From assembly GCA_947372005.1 (NCBI GenBank), contig CANBRV010000026.1:1-14746 (forward strand): a DNA stretch of 14,746 bases, written 5' to 3'. Positions 1 to 7,923 of the stretch are shown here, one piece after another. The DNA is from Comamonadaceae bacterium (GTDB lineage Bacteria; Pseudomonadota; Gammaproteobacteria; Burkholderiales; Burkholderiaceae_C). Each line of letters starts with the position of its first letter. The stretch's first letter is position 1. The position numbers and the translations under genes are program-made. The notes below the pieces were generated by a model, which worked only from the letters and a program-made list of their open reading frames with translations, had not been told where the DNA came from and did no database searches.

Positions 1-1736
1 CCTTCGGCTTTGCTGAGAATATGTTCGGCATAAAACTGAGCGGTGTGAATCTTGGCTTGCATGAAAGCCGCGTCATTTCCTTTAGCCAGCTCATCTTCAG
101 CCACCAAAAGCGCGCGCGCTAGCTGCCAACCCGCCACTACATTGCCTGCTAGCATGAGGTAAGGCACGCTGCCAGCAAACACGGCATTGGGCGATGCTTT
201 GGTGTTGCCTGCGACGAAATCGATCACTTCGATGAGGGCTTTGCGGGCGATGCTGAGCTGCTTCGCGACAGCCTTGCAGGCCATGCTGGTATTGGCTTTC
301 GCCATTAGTGCTTTTTCTGTCACTGCAATCTGAGCACAAATCGCTTTGGCAGTTTGCCCGCCATCACGCGCCGTTTTGCGTCCGACTAAATCGTTGGCTT
401 GAATGGCGGTTGTGCCTTCATAAATCGGCAGAATTTTGGCATCGCGGTACAGCTGCGCTGCACCTGTCTCCTCCATAAATCCCATGCCGCCGTGGACTTG
501 CACGCCAAGGCACGTCACCTCTTGGCTCATCTCGGTGGAGTACCCTTTGATGAGTGGCACGAGGAATTCGTAAAACGCTTGGTTTTGTTTGCGAGTGTCT
601 GCGTCTGCGTGGTGATGCGCGGCATCGTAGGCGCTTGCGCCCACTGCGGCCATCGCGCGGCAACTCTCGGTGAGCGCACGCATTGTCATGAGCATGCGGC
701 GCACATCGGGATGGTGAATGATGGGTGCAGACGCTGCAATTGAGCCATCGACAGGGCGACTTTGCACGCGGTCACGTGCATACGCAACGGCCTTTTGATA
801 GGCACGATCTGCGACCGCAACGCCTTGCACGCCAACGCCAAAGCGGGCGGCATTCATCATGATGAACATGTACTCTAAGCCGCGGTTTTCTTGACCGACT
901 AGGTGACCAATGGCACCACCGTGATCGCCAAATTGCAGTACGGCTGTGGGGCTGGCTTTGATGCCTAGCTTGTGTTCAATGCTCACACATTGAACATCGT
1001 TGCGAGCGCCCAGCGTTCCGTCCTTGCCTACTAAAAATTTAGGCACTACAAACAGCGAAATTCCCTTTACACCTTCGGGCGCGCCTTGTACTCGCGCCAG
1101 TACGAGGTGGACGATGTTGCTGGCCATGTCGTGCTCACCATAGGTGATAAAAATCTTTGTGCCAAATACCTTGAACGTGCCGTCTGGCTGGGCTTCAGCG
1201 CGGGTTCGCACTGCTGCCAAATCGCTACCCGCTTGCGGCTCGGTCAAGTTCATCGTGCCCGTCCACTCGCCGCTGACTAGTTTGTCTAAGTAGGTGGCTT
1301 TGAGTTCATCTGAGCCTGCGGTCAGCAAGGCTTCAATCGCACCGTCCGTCAACATCGGGCACAGGGCAAAGCTAAGACTAGACGCGTGGAGCATCTCCAC
1401 GCATGCCGCGCCAATCGTTTTGGGCAAGCCTTGGCCACCGCATTCTGGTGGATGCTGCAAGCCCTGCCAGCCGCCTGCACAAAACTGTGAATAGGCTTCT
1501 TTAAAGCCTTTGCTGGTCACGACTTTGTTACCAGCTTCCCAGTAGGACGGTGCAACATCCGATGGATAGTTGAGCGGTGCTACTACGTTTTCGTTGAACT
1601 TAGCGCACTCCTCAAGCACGGCTTGCGCTGTATCGAGTCCCGCATCCGCAAAGGCTTCGATTTGTGTGAGCTGCTCAAGTCCAGCCAAATGCTGGATGTT
1701 GAACATCATGTCTTTGACTGGGGCTTTGTAGCTCAT
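1..1736 (-). CDS. Acyl-CoA dehydrogenase, long form with C-terminal extension domain (3' end outside the window)
   Basis: FAD-dependent alpha,beta-dehydrogenation of an acyl-CoA thioester, passing electrons to ETF; cytoplasmic. The reading frame is open from ATG at 1736 to the left edge, giving 578 complete codons, so about 20 residues are probably missing if it matches the usual ~600-residue family. It begins MSYKAPVKDMMFNIQ, typical of the long type. The flavin/substrate signature TMNLTEPQAGSDL lies at residues 161-173. YEGTTAIQANDL starts at residue 439 and supplies the expected catalytic glutamate, E440. Residues after about 460 form the additional C-terminal domain seen in this subfamily rather than in short acyl-CoA dehydrogenases. 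AGGAAG (1742-1747, read on the minus strand) lies 5 bases before the ATG. It is the third gene of an operon, 16 bases after etfA, so ETF is its likely electron acceptor. Chain-length preference cannot be read from the sequence. Confidence 0.93.
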   Translation of the reverse strand, partial: MSYKAPVKDMMFNIQHLAGLEQLTQIEAFADAGLDTAQAVLEECAKFNENVVAPLNYPSDVAPSYWEAGNKVVTSKGFKEAYSQFCAGGWQGLQHPPECGGQGLPKTIGAACVEMLHASSLSFALCPMLTDGAIEALLTAGSDELKATYLDKLVSGEWTGTMNLTEPQAGSDLAAVRTRAEAQPDGTFKVFGTKIFITYGEHDMASNIVHLVLARVQGAPEGVKGISLFVVPKFLVGKDGTLGARNDVQCVSIEHKLGIKASPTAVLQFGDHGGAIGHLVGQENRGLEYMFIMMNAARFGVGVQGVAVADRAYQKAVAYARDRVQSRPVDGSIAASAPIIHHPDVRRMLMTMRALTESCRAMAAVGASAYDAAHHHADADTRKQNQAFYEFLVPLIKGYSTEMSQEVTCLGVQVHGGMGFMEETGAAQLYRDAKILPIYEGTTAIQANDLVGRKTARDGGQTAKAICAQIAVTEKALMAKANTSMACKAVAKQLSIARKALIEVIDFVAGNTKASPNAVFAGSVPYLMLAGNVVAGWQLARALLVAEDELAKGNDAAFMQAKIHTAQFYAEHILSKAE

Positions 1737-1752
1737 TGTGACTTCCTAAGAA

Positions 1753-2685
1753 TTAAAGAGCTGCTACAAGCTCTGGCACAGCGATGAAGAGATCTGCCTC
1801 CAAGCCGTAATCTGCGACGCTAAAAATGGGGGCTTCAGGGTCTTTGTTAATCGCCACGATGACCTTGCTGTCCTTCATACCTGCCAAATGCTGAATCGCG
1901 CCGCTGATGCCGCAAGCCACGTAAAGCTGCGGTGCGACGATTTTGCCTGTCTGACCCACTTGCCAGTCGTTGGGTGCATAGCCTGCATCGACCGCAGCAC
2001 GTGATGCACCTAGCGCTGCACCTAGCTTGTCGGCGAGTGGCGTCATCACTTCGTTGAACTTCTCGCTTGAACCTAATGCGCGACCGCCCGAAACTATGAT
2101 CTTTGCAGCCGTCAATTCTGGGCGATCGTTCTTGGCGATTTCACTGCCCATGAAGGTGCTCTTGCCGCTAGAGGGCACAGCGGATAAGGATTCCACGGTA
2201 GCCGAGCCGCCCGTGCTGGCTGCTGGATCGAAGCCTGTTGTGCGAACGGTCAAAACTTTTACGCTGTCGCTGGACTGCACCGTCGCAATGGCATTGCCTG
2301 CGTAGATAGGACGCTCAAACGTATCGGCAGAGATGACTTTCGTCACGTCTGACAACTGTGCAACATCTAGCTTTGCAGCCACGCGCGGCGCAATGTTTTT
2401 GCCGCTAGCCGTGGCTGGAAACAAGATGTGTGAATAGTTGGATGCAATGGCGAGAACCTGCGCTGCAACCTCTTCGGCGAGACCATGCTCAAAATAAGCT
2501 GCGTCAGCGTGAAGTACTTTTGAAACGCCCGCTATCTGGGAGGCCGCACTAGCTGCGGTCTGCGAGGCGCTACCTGCTACAAGCACGTGTACATCTGGCC
2601 CGCAGGCCAATGCTGCTGTAACGGTATTGAGGGTGGCACCTTTGATAGATGCGTTGTCGTGTTCGGCGATAACAAGAATAGACAT
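1753..2685 (-). CDS. etfA: Electron transfer flavoprotein subunit alpha
   Basis: Alpha subunit of the soluble ETF heterodimer, which takes electrons from acyl-CoA dehydrogenases and delivers them to ETF:quinone oxidoreductase. The 310-residue length is normal. The N-terminal part (about 1-185) is the nucleotide-binding-fold domain beginning MSILVIAEHDNASIK. The C-terminal part holds the FAD-binding domain: SGGRALGS at 199-206, SRAAVDAG at 228-235, VGQTGKIVAPQLYVACGIS from 243, NKDPEAPIF at 280-288 and ADYGLEADL at 291-299. AAGGA on the minus strand (2694-2698) is 8 bases before the ATG. It lies 21 bases after etfB and 16 bases before the acyl-CoA dehydrogenase, so the three genes are almost certainly co-transcribed. 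Confidence 0.97.
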   Translation of the reverse strand: MSILVIAEHDNASIKGATLNTVTAALACGPDVHVLVAGSASQTAASAASQIAGVSKVLHADAAYFEHGLAEEVAAQVLAIASNYSHILFPATASGKNIAPRVAAKLDVAQLSDVTKVISADTFERPIYAGNAIATVQSSDSVKVLTVRTTGFDPAASTGGSATVESLSAVPSSGKSTFMGSEIAKNDRPELTAAKIIVSGGRALGSSEKFNEVMTPLADKLGAALGASRAAVDAGYAPNDWQVGQTGKIVAPQLYVACGISGAIQHLAGMKDSKVIVAINKDPEAPIFSVADYGLEADLFIAVPELVAAL

Positions 2686-2706
2686 GATTTGATTCCTTAA
2701 TTCTTC

Positions 2707-3456
2707 TTAGATAACTTTGGCTTCAGTCTTGAGCTTGGCAACCAGTGTTGCCACATCAGGCACTTTGACGCCTGCACCGCGCTTGGCGGGCTCAGCCACT
2801 TTGAGCGTCTTGATGCGTGGAGCTACGTCCACACCCAAGTCTTCGGGCTTAAAGATATCCATCTGCTTTTTCTTTGCCTTCATGATGTTAGGCAGCGTCA
2901 CGTAGCGTGGCTCATTCAAGCGCAAATCGGTGGTAATCACAGCTGGAAGGCTGATGGATAGGGTTTCCAATCCACCATCGACTTCGCGGGTGACAGAGGC
3001 TTTGCCATCCGCAATTTCAACTTTGGACGCAAAAGTAGCCTGCGGCATATCAGCCAGCGCCGCCAGCATTTGACCCGTTTGATTGCAGTCGTCGTCGATA
3101 GCTTGCTTGCCCAAAATGACTAGCTGCGCGCCTTCTTTGACCATCAAAGCTTTGAGCAGTTTGGCAACCGCGAGTGGCTGCAAGTCAACGTCGGTTTCAA
3201 CCAAGATGGCGCGGTCAGCGCCAATCGCCATGGCCGTGCGCAGTGTCTCTTGACATTGGGTCACGCCGCAGGATACGGCAATCACTTCTGTGACTACACC
3301 TTTTTCACGCAGACGAGTCGCTTCTTCGACTGCGATCTCGTCAAACGGATTCATGCTCATTTTGACCCCAGCCAGATCCATGCCCGTGCCATCAGATTTG
3401 ACGCGGACTTTGACGTTGTAATCCACCACACGCTTAACAGCGACTAAAACTTTCAT
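2707..3456 (-). CDS. etfB: Electron transfer flavoprotein subunit beta
   Basis: Beta subunit of ETF, binding AMP structurally and carrying the dehydrogenase-docking loop. 249 residues is the usual length. It opens MKVLVAVKRVVDYNVKVRVK. Conserved stretches are MSMNPFDEIAVEEA (33-46), GKQAIDDDCNQTGQM (116-130) and the ETF-beta signature running from DLRLNEPRY (177-185) through LPNIMKAKKK (188-197). The leucine of that last motif corresponds to the docking-loop leucine of mitochondrial ETF. The overall pattern looks like the housekeeping fatty-acid/amino-acid ETF rather than a bifurcating FixAB type, which is an inference. GGAG (3465-3468, minus strand) lies 8 bases before the ATG. It is the first gene of the operon and divergent from the DUF1800 gene. 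Confidence 0.97.
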   Translation of the reverse strand: MKVLVAVKRVVDYNVKVRVKSDGTGMDLAGVKMSMNPFDEIAVEEATRLREKGVVTEVIAVSCGVTQCQETLRTAMAIGADRAILVETDVDLQPLAVAKLLKALMVKEGAQLVILGKQAIDDDCNQTGQMLAALADMPQATFASKVEIADGKASVTREVDGGLETLSISLPAVITTDLRLNEPRYVTLPNIMKAKKKQMDIFKPEDLGVDVAPRIKTLKVAEPAKRGAGVKVPDVATLVAKLKTEAKVI

Positions 3457-3533
3457 ATACCAAGCTCCAAAGTTAAACAGAAATTGACTGATCGATTCTA
3501 GGTGTTAGCCTTCGCTAAGACTGACGTATGTTG

Positions 3534-3601
3534 CGCAAAGCAAAAACACAAAAAGAACGATCGTGCTTTTATTGTAACTCGTCAACGATCTGTGCTTTGC
3601 G
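3534..3601. repeat. 9-base inverted repeat CGCAAAGCA / TGCTTTGCG
   Basis: CGCAAAGCA at 3534-3542 is the exact reverse complement of TGCTTTGCG at 3593-3601. The arms are 50 bases apart inside the divergent promoter region. The spacing suits two operator half-sites or a loop-forming repressor pair; in RNA it would be a long-loop hairpin in the DUF1800 leader. No regulator gene lies next to it. Confidence 0.4.
3557..3598. repeat. Imperfect direct repeat ACGATC(t)GTGCTTT
   Basis: ACGATCGTGCTTT at 3557-3569 recurs as ACGATCTGTGCTTT at 3585-3598, differing by one inserted T, with 28 bases between repeat starts. The first copy includes the 8-base palindrome ACGATCGT. The second copy overlaps the right arm of the 3534-3601 inverted repeat. 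It may be a tandem protein-binding site; chance is not excluded. Confidence 0.35.
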
Positions 3602-3635
3602 TTCGTTGAATAAGAAAATAAAAATGGAGACAGTC

Positions 3636-5003
3636 ATGCAAGTTTTGAATGAAGCGGATGCGCGGCATTTGTTGGTACGTGCAGGATTTACACCAAGTCA
3701 TGCAGAGCTACAGCCGTTATTAGGTATGACTTATGAAATGGCAGTGGATCGCATCTTGCAAGCCGCACGGCAAAACAAAACGCAGCAGCCAACGCCTGCT
3801 TTTGTGAGCGCATCCACTTTCACACCGCCAGGCCAGCTCAAAACGATAGAGGCGCGCCAAGAGCAACGCCGTACGCAGATATTAGAAGGCGTAGAAATCA
3901 AACAATGGTGGCTGTGGGAGATGCTGACGACAAGCAATCCATTGGTTGAGCGCATGACACTTTTTTGGCATAACCACTTTGCGACATCGCAGCAAAAAGT
4001 GGTGCGTTCGATAGCCATGTGGAATCAGCACCAATTGCTGCGATCAGAGGCGCTAGGTAGCTTTTCTAAGTTGCTGCTAGGCATCGTTCGCGACCCTGCG
4101 ATGCTTATTTATCTCGACAACATCAATAGCAGCTGGCAGTCGCCAAACGAAAACTTAGCAAGAGAACTTTTTGAATTGTTTACGCTTGGTGAGGCCAGTA
4201 CGGGCGGTGAATATACCGAGCAAGATATCAAAGAATCAGCTCGTGCCCTCACTGGCTATAGCGTGAATGGCGATACCGGTGCTTTTATGTTTAGCCCTCG
4301 ATTACGTGATCCAGGCTCTAAACGCATTTTGGGTAGTTCTGGCTTTTTAGATGCCGAGGGACTAATTGACATTATTTTGAAACAACCACAAACAGCTCGT
4401 TATATCGTTACAAAGTTATGGTTGGAGTTTGTTTCACCTACGCCGACTACACAGGTCGTCACGCAAGTGGCCGATCAATTTCGGCAAAGCGGCTACGACA
4501 TTGGCGTTGCATTACGTGCTTTGTTGCTTAGTGATGAGTTTTGGGCGCTAAGCAATCGCGGTAGCCTCATTAAGTCGCCCATTGATTTGCTGGTTGGTGT
4601 GGCACGGCAATTCCAATTTGCCGTTTCCCAGTCCGATGTGTTGATGAATCGATTGGCAGGCCTGGGGCAAAACTTGCTCATGCCGCCCAATGTCAAAGGC
4701 TGGCCAGGCGGTACGCAGTGGATTAACGCGACCACGTTACTTGAGCGCAAGCGTACGACAGAGCAGATTTTTTCGATTGGCAACAACATGAACGCCTCCA
4801 GCCTTGGCATGTCGTTTGATCGCGAAAAATTTCTCAATCAATATGGCGCCACCACAGAGCGGGAGCCCGATGTGATTGCCAAACAAAAGCTGGCGGGTGC
4901 CATGTTTGCAACTGCTCAGCCCTCGCACGCAGTGCCTGCGGGAACGGTGGGCTCGGCGTACATTCGGGCTCTCACGCTCGATCCTGTGTTTCAACTGAAG
5001 TGA
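3636..5003 (+). CDS. DUF1800 domain-containing protein
   Basis: Member of the DUF1800 family, whose biochemical role is not established. 455 residues from the chosen start. Family hallmarks visible are FWHNHFATS (110-118), NENLARELFELFTLG (171-185), YTEQDIKESARALTGY (193-208), RALLLSDEFW (294-303) and LMPPNVKGWPGG (348-359). The start at 3636 is chosen because GGAG at 3626-3629 lies 6 bases upstream and the protein then begins directly with the family's usual MQVLNEADARHLLVRAGF. An in-frame ATG at 3528 would add 36 atypical, Lys/Cys-rich residues without a good binding site. There is no signal peptide or membrane segment from the chosen start, although its usual partner, the DUF1501 protein downstream, carries a Tat signal. 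The two genes are 19 bases apart and form the familiar DUF1800-DUF1501 pair. Confidence 0.88.
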   Translation: MQVLNEADARHLLVRAGFTPSHAELQPLLGMTYEMAVDRILQAARQNKTQQPTPAFVSASTFTPPGQLKTIEARQEQRRTQILEGVEIKQWWLWEMLTTSNPLVERMTLFWHNHFATSQQKVVRSIAMWNQHQLLRSEALGSFSKLLLGIVRDPAMLIYLDNINSSWQSPNENLARELFELFTLGEASTGGEYTEQDIKESARALTGYSVNGDTGAFMFSPRLRDPGSKRILGSSGFLDAEGLIDIILKQPQTARYIVTKLWLEFVSPTPTTQVVTQVADQFRQSGYDIGVALRALLLSDEFWALSNRGSLIKSPIDLLVGVARQFQFAVSQSDVLMNRLAGLGQNLLMPPNVKGWPGGTQWINATTLLERKRTTEQIFSIGNNMNASSLGMSFDREKFLNQYGATTEREPDVIAKQKLAGAMFATAQPSHAVPAGTVGSAYIRALTLDPVFQLK

Positions 5004-5022
5004 GTGAAATAAGGAAATGACC

Positions 5023-6240
5023 ATGCAACGCAGAAACTTTCTAGATCACTCCGCAAAAATCATGCTCGCAGGCCATGCTGGCATTGGTTTGCTGGGCATG
5101 CCTCTTGTCGGACTTGCCCAATCTGGCATAGCAAGCACATTTTCAAAAAGTGCGTTGAAAGACCGCGTGCTGATCTTGGTAGAGCTCAAAGGCGGTAACG
5201 ACAGTTTGAATACGGTGATTCCGTATGCGAACCCCATTTATGCGCAGCTGCGCCCGGCCATTGGCATTAAGCAAGACGAGGTTATTCGCATCGATAGCCA
5301 GCAGGGCCTGCATCCTAGCCTTGCGCCGCTCGTGCCTGTGTGGGAAAAAAATGAGCTCGCTATCGTGCAGGGCATGGGCTATCCCGACCCGAATTTGTCG
5401 CATTTCCGCTCGATTGATATTTGGAACACAGCATCTAAATCGAAAGAGTATCTATCCGATGGATGGGTCGCAAGAGCGTTGCACGGTGGGCAGAAAGCCA
5501 CGCCTGGCAAGGCCTTCACCAGTGAGGGTGTGTTGGTCGGTATAAGCGAGCAAGGACCACTGGCGGGCGCGGATGCTGTCTCGCTACGCCAAGCTGAAAC
5601 GTTTGTAAACCAGTCCAGATTAGCGATGCCCTCCGATTTTGCAGGTAATACGTCGCTTCAGCATATTTTGGGTGTGGAGCGCGCCATTGTGGATGCCGCT
5701 AATGGTTTGCGCGGCGAGAAGTACGCGTTCAAAACAGAGTTTCCAAATGGCGGATTTGGTCAGTCAGTTCAAGCGGCAGCGCAAATCGTGGCGGGGCAAC
5801 GCGGCAAAGCGGGTGTACCTGCTATTGTGCTGAGCCACGGCAGCTTCGACACGCATGTGAACCAGACGGGCACTCATGCCAATCTGCTCAAGCAATTGGC
5901 CGAAGGTTTAGCGGCATTACGCAGTGCCTTGCAAGAAGTTGGCGCTTGGGACAGAACGATGGTGATGACGTACTCGGAGTTTGGCAGACGTGCTCGGCAA
6001 AACCAAAGTAACGGCACCGACCACGGCACGGCAGCTTCGCACTTTGTCATGGGCGGTGCGGTGCGCGGCGGACTCATCGGCCAAGCCCCCGATTTATCTC
6101 GGCTAGACAGTTCGCAAAACCTTATCTACACCACGGACTTTCGGCAGCTGCAAGCCACGGTAGCAAAGGGCTGGTGGGGCATCAATCCTGAACTCGTAGT
6201 GCGTGGTAAGTTCGATCAATTGCAGCTGATCAAAGCCTAG
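5023..6240 (+). CDS. DUF1501 domain-containing protein with Tat signal
   Basis: DUF1501 proteins resemble the alkaline phosphatase/sulfatase superfamily, but no reaction is established for them. 405 residues from the chosen start. The N-terminus has a twin-arginine motif, RRNFL (3-7), then a hydrophobic stretch (about 13-32) ending near LAQS, so folded export by Tat to the periplasm is likely. Conserved segments are ELKGGNDSLNTVIPY (54-68), LHPSL (96-100), SHFRSIDIWNTAS (126-138), HGSFDTHVNQ (272-281), YSEFGRR (317-323), GTDHGTA (331-337) and YTTDFRQLQATV (369-380). These contain the His/Asp residues typical of metal sites in the superfamily. AGGA at 5012-5015 sits 7 bases before ATG 5023 but only 1 base before the alternative ATG 5017, so 5023 is preferred. 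It follows the DUF1800 gene by 19 bases. Confidence 0.88.
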   Translation: MQRRNFLDHSAKIMLAGHAGIGLLGMPLVGLAQSGIASTFSKSALKDRVLILVELKGGNDSLNTVIPYANPIYAQLRPAIGIKQDEVIRIDSQQGLHPSLAPLVPVWEKNELAIVQGMGYPDPNLSHFRSIDIWNTASKSKEYLSDGWVARALHGGQKATPGKAFTSEGVLVGISEQGPLAGADAVSLRQAETFVNQSRLAMPSDFAGNTSLQHILGVERAIVDAANGLRGEKYAFKTEFPNGGFGQSVQAAAQIVAGQRGKAGVPAIVLSHGSFDTHVNQTGTHANLLKQLAEGLAALRSALQEVGAWDRTMVMTYSEFGRRARQNQSNGTDHGTAASHFVMGGAVRGGLIGQAPDLSRLDSSQNLIYTTDFRQLQATVAKGWWGINPELVVRGKFDQLQLIKA

Positions 6241-6266
6241 AATAGCGAACACTAAAAGGACGTGCC

Positions 6267-7232
6267 ATGACAAAACGAATCATCTTCATCGCTTTGATGT
6301 TTAGCCAATTAGCATTCTTTGGCTCGGCATGGGCGCAAAGCGACTGGCCGTCTAAGCCTATCCGTTTGATCTTGCCTTTTCCTCCTGGTGGACCTAGCGA
6401 TCTTGTGGCACGAGCGGTTGCTGAAAAATTACAGATCAGCCTGAAGCAGCCCATCGTGATTGAGAACAAGGCAGGTGCGGGTGGCAATATTGGTAGTGCT
6501 GAAGTGTCGCGTGCCCCTGGGGATGGCTATACATGGTTATTTGGTACAGATACGCTCGTGACCGTCAATCCGCATGTTTATAAATCATTGGGATATAAGC
6601 TGGAAGACCTAAAGCCTGTGATGCTTGCTACGCAATTTAGCCAAACCTTGGTCTGTAACCCGTCCGTGGGCGTGCGGACGATAGCGGAATTGGTGGCCAA
6701 GGCTAAAAATACCTCGCTAACTTATGCCTCAGGCGGCGCTGGCGTGCCAGGTCATCTCTCCATGGAATTGCTTCTAGCGACTGCAGGAATCGACATGATT
6801 CATGTGCCCTACAAAGGCCCCGCGCCGGCTATGCAAGATGTGATTGGTGGACAAGTCGCCTGTGGATTGCTGGCAGGTCCTACGGTTCTCCCGCATGTAC
6901 GCTCAGGCCGTCTGGTGGCGCTAGGTGTCTCAGGCGCACAGCGCTCGCCAAGCTTGCCTGAGGTGCCAACCATTGCCGAAGCGGGCATTCAAAAATATGA
7001 TGCTAGTTTTGTACTCGCATTTTGGGCACCTAAGGCGACACCTGAGGCGTTGGTGAGCCGCTTTAACCAAGCGTTAGCGGCAGCCTTAAAGTCGCCCGAC
7101 GTTGTGGAGCGATTGCTAAAAACAGATCAAGTGGTGATTGCTAGCTCGCCTAGCGAAGCGGCCACTCAATTAGCTGCCAGTTCTGTAAAGTGGGGCGCAG
7201 TTGCGCGCCGTATCAAGCTTGGGTTGGATTGA
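6267..7232 (+). CDS. Bug-family (TctC-type) periplasmic tripartite tricarboxylate transporter substrate-binding protein
   Basis: Secreted binding protein of the Bug family, which is hugely expanded in Burkholderiales and binds mostly small carboxylated ligands. 321 residues, a normal length. The Sec signal peptide is MTKRIIFIALMFSQLAFFGS with likely cleavage after SAWA (residue 23). The mature start QSDWPSKPIRLILPFPPGG is the classic Bug N-terminus. Further signatures are VIENKAGAGGNIG (64-76), GGAGVPGHLSME (156-167), HVPYKG (179-184) and PEVPTIAEAG (231-240). AAGGA (6256-6260) is 6 bases before the ATG. It starts 26 bases after the DUF1501 gene on the same strand, so it may be the third gene of that transcript. 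No TctA/TctB membrane genes are nearby, which is common for orphan Bug proteins. The ligand is unknown. Confidence 0.93.
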   Translation: MTKRIIFIALMFSQLAFFGSAWAQSDWPSKPIRLILPFPPGGPSDLVARAVAEKLQISLKQPIVIENKAGAGGNIGSAEVSRAPGDGYTWLFGTDTLVTVNPHVYKSLGYKLEDLKPVMLATQFSQTLVCNPSVGVRTIAELVAKAKNTSLTYASGGAGVPGHLSMELLLATAGIDMIHVPYKGPAPAMQDVIGGQVACGLLAGPTVLPHVRSGRLVALGVSGAQRSPSLPEVPTIAEAGIQKYDASFVLAFWAPKATPEALVSRFNQALAAALKSPDVVERLLKTDQVVIASSPSEAATQLAASSVKWGAVARRIKLGLD

Positions 7233-7233
7233 G

Positions 7234-7923
7234 CTAGAGCACACGCTTCAAAAACGCATTGATATCTGCTACCTCACGCGGATGCACGCTGTGCGGCATA
7301 GGGTAGGTGTGCCACTCGACGTTGTAGCCAAGCGCATTGAGCGTCGCATGCGATGCCTCAGCTCGGTCTAACACGACCACAGGATCTTGCGTTCCATGCG
7401 CCATAAAAATCGGCGTAGCTTTGTTCTCAGGGCTAGCTTCGCTTGCCAGTGTGCCAGCTAACGGCAAGTAACCCGACAGTGCCATGATGCCCGCCAGCCG
7501 TGCCTTATGGCGCAATCCTGTGTGTAACGCCATTGCGCAGCCTTGCGAAAAACCTGCGATGACGATGTTCTCAGACATGATGCCACGAGCGACTTCATTC
7601 GCAATCAACGCTTCAATGTCAACTTGGGATTTGCGGATGCCAGCGTCGTCTTCCTTGCGAATCACCCCAGCGCCGAGTTCTGTACCGAAGATGTCATACC
7701 ACGCTGGCATCACGTAGCCGCCGTTAATCGTGACTGGAATTTGAGGGGCGTTGGGGAAAATGAACCTGATGGCTGGGCAGCCTGTTAAATCAAGCTCTGG
7801 ATAGAGTCCCGCAAAGTCGTCACCACTGGCGCCAAGACCGTGCATCCAGATCACGCAAGCTGTGGGATTTGGGGCGGATTCGATTTGAATGAATTCAAGA
7901 CGAGGATTGGCTGAAGTAGGCAT
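7234..7923 (-). CDS. Alpha/beta-hydrolase carboxylesterase (phospholipase/carboxylesterase family)
   Basis: Cytoplasmic serine esterase acting on short carboxylic esters. 229 residues, typical of the small bacterial carboxylesterase/lysophospholipase family. Nucleophile elbow GFSQG (124-128) gives Ser126; Asp180 in HGTQDPVV and His211 in MPHSVHP complete the triad. HGLGASGDDF (28-37) supplies the oxyanion-hole region. The start at 7923 (MPTSANPRLEF) fits the family. The frame stays open upstream to 8109, but that would run into the divergent ATP-grasp gene and adds unrelated residues. No strong Shine-Dalgarno sequence precedes 7923, so expression may be modest or the transcript nearly leaderless. 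Its stop codon is one base from that of the convergent Bug gene. The gene is divergent from the ATP-grasp operon; a functional link to it is possible but unproven. Confidence 0.92.
   Translation of the reverse strand: MPTSANPRLEFIQIESAPNPTACVIWMHGLGASGDDFAGLYPELDLTGCPAIRFIFPNAPQIPVTINGGYVMPAWYDIFGTELGAGVIRKEDDAGIRKSQVDIEALIANEVARGIMSENIVIAGFSQGCAMALHTGLRHKARLAGIMALSGYLPLAGTLASEASPENKATPIFMAHGTQDPVVVLDRAEASHATLNALGYNVEWHTYPMPHSVHPREVADINAFLKRVL

Larger units (their letters stand above)
3457..3635. promoter_or_regulatory. Divergent intergenic region between etfB and the DUF1800 gene
   Basis: These 179 bases must hold the promoters for both the leftward etfBA-dehydrogenase operon and the rightward DUF1800 operon. 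On the minus strand, TAGAAT (3500-3495) is a 5-of-6 match to a -10 box and sits at a sensible distance from the etfB start, but no good -35 box is 16-18 bases upstream. I see no convincing sigma-70 promoter on the plus strand. The region holds repeated elements, listed separately. The rightward frame is open back to an ATG at 3528, so part of this region could be mistaken for coding sequence. Confidence 0.5.

Noticed and set aside
399..743. 114-codon plus-strand frame near the left edge
   Set aside because: It is antisense to the conserved catalytic part of the acyl-CoA dehydrogenase and looks like a shadow of that codon usage.
4493..5024. Overlapping minus-strand frames (114 and 95 codons) opposite the DUF1800 gene
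   Set aside because: No family resemblance and no ribosome binding site of note. The plus-strand gene shows conserved motifs through the same stretch.
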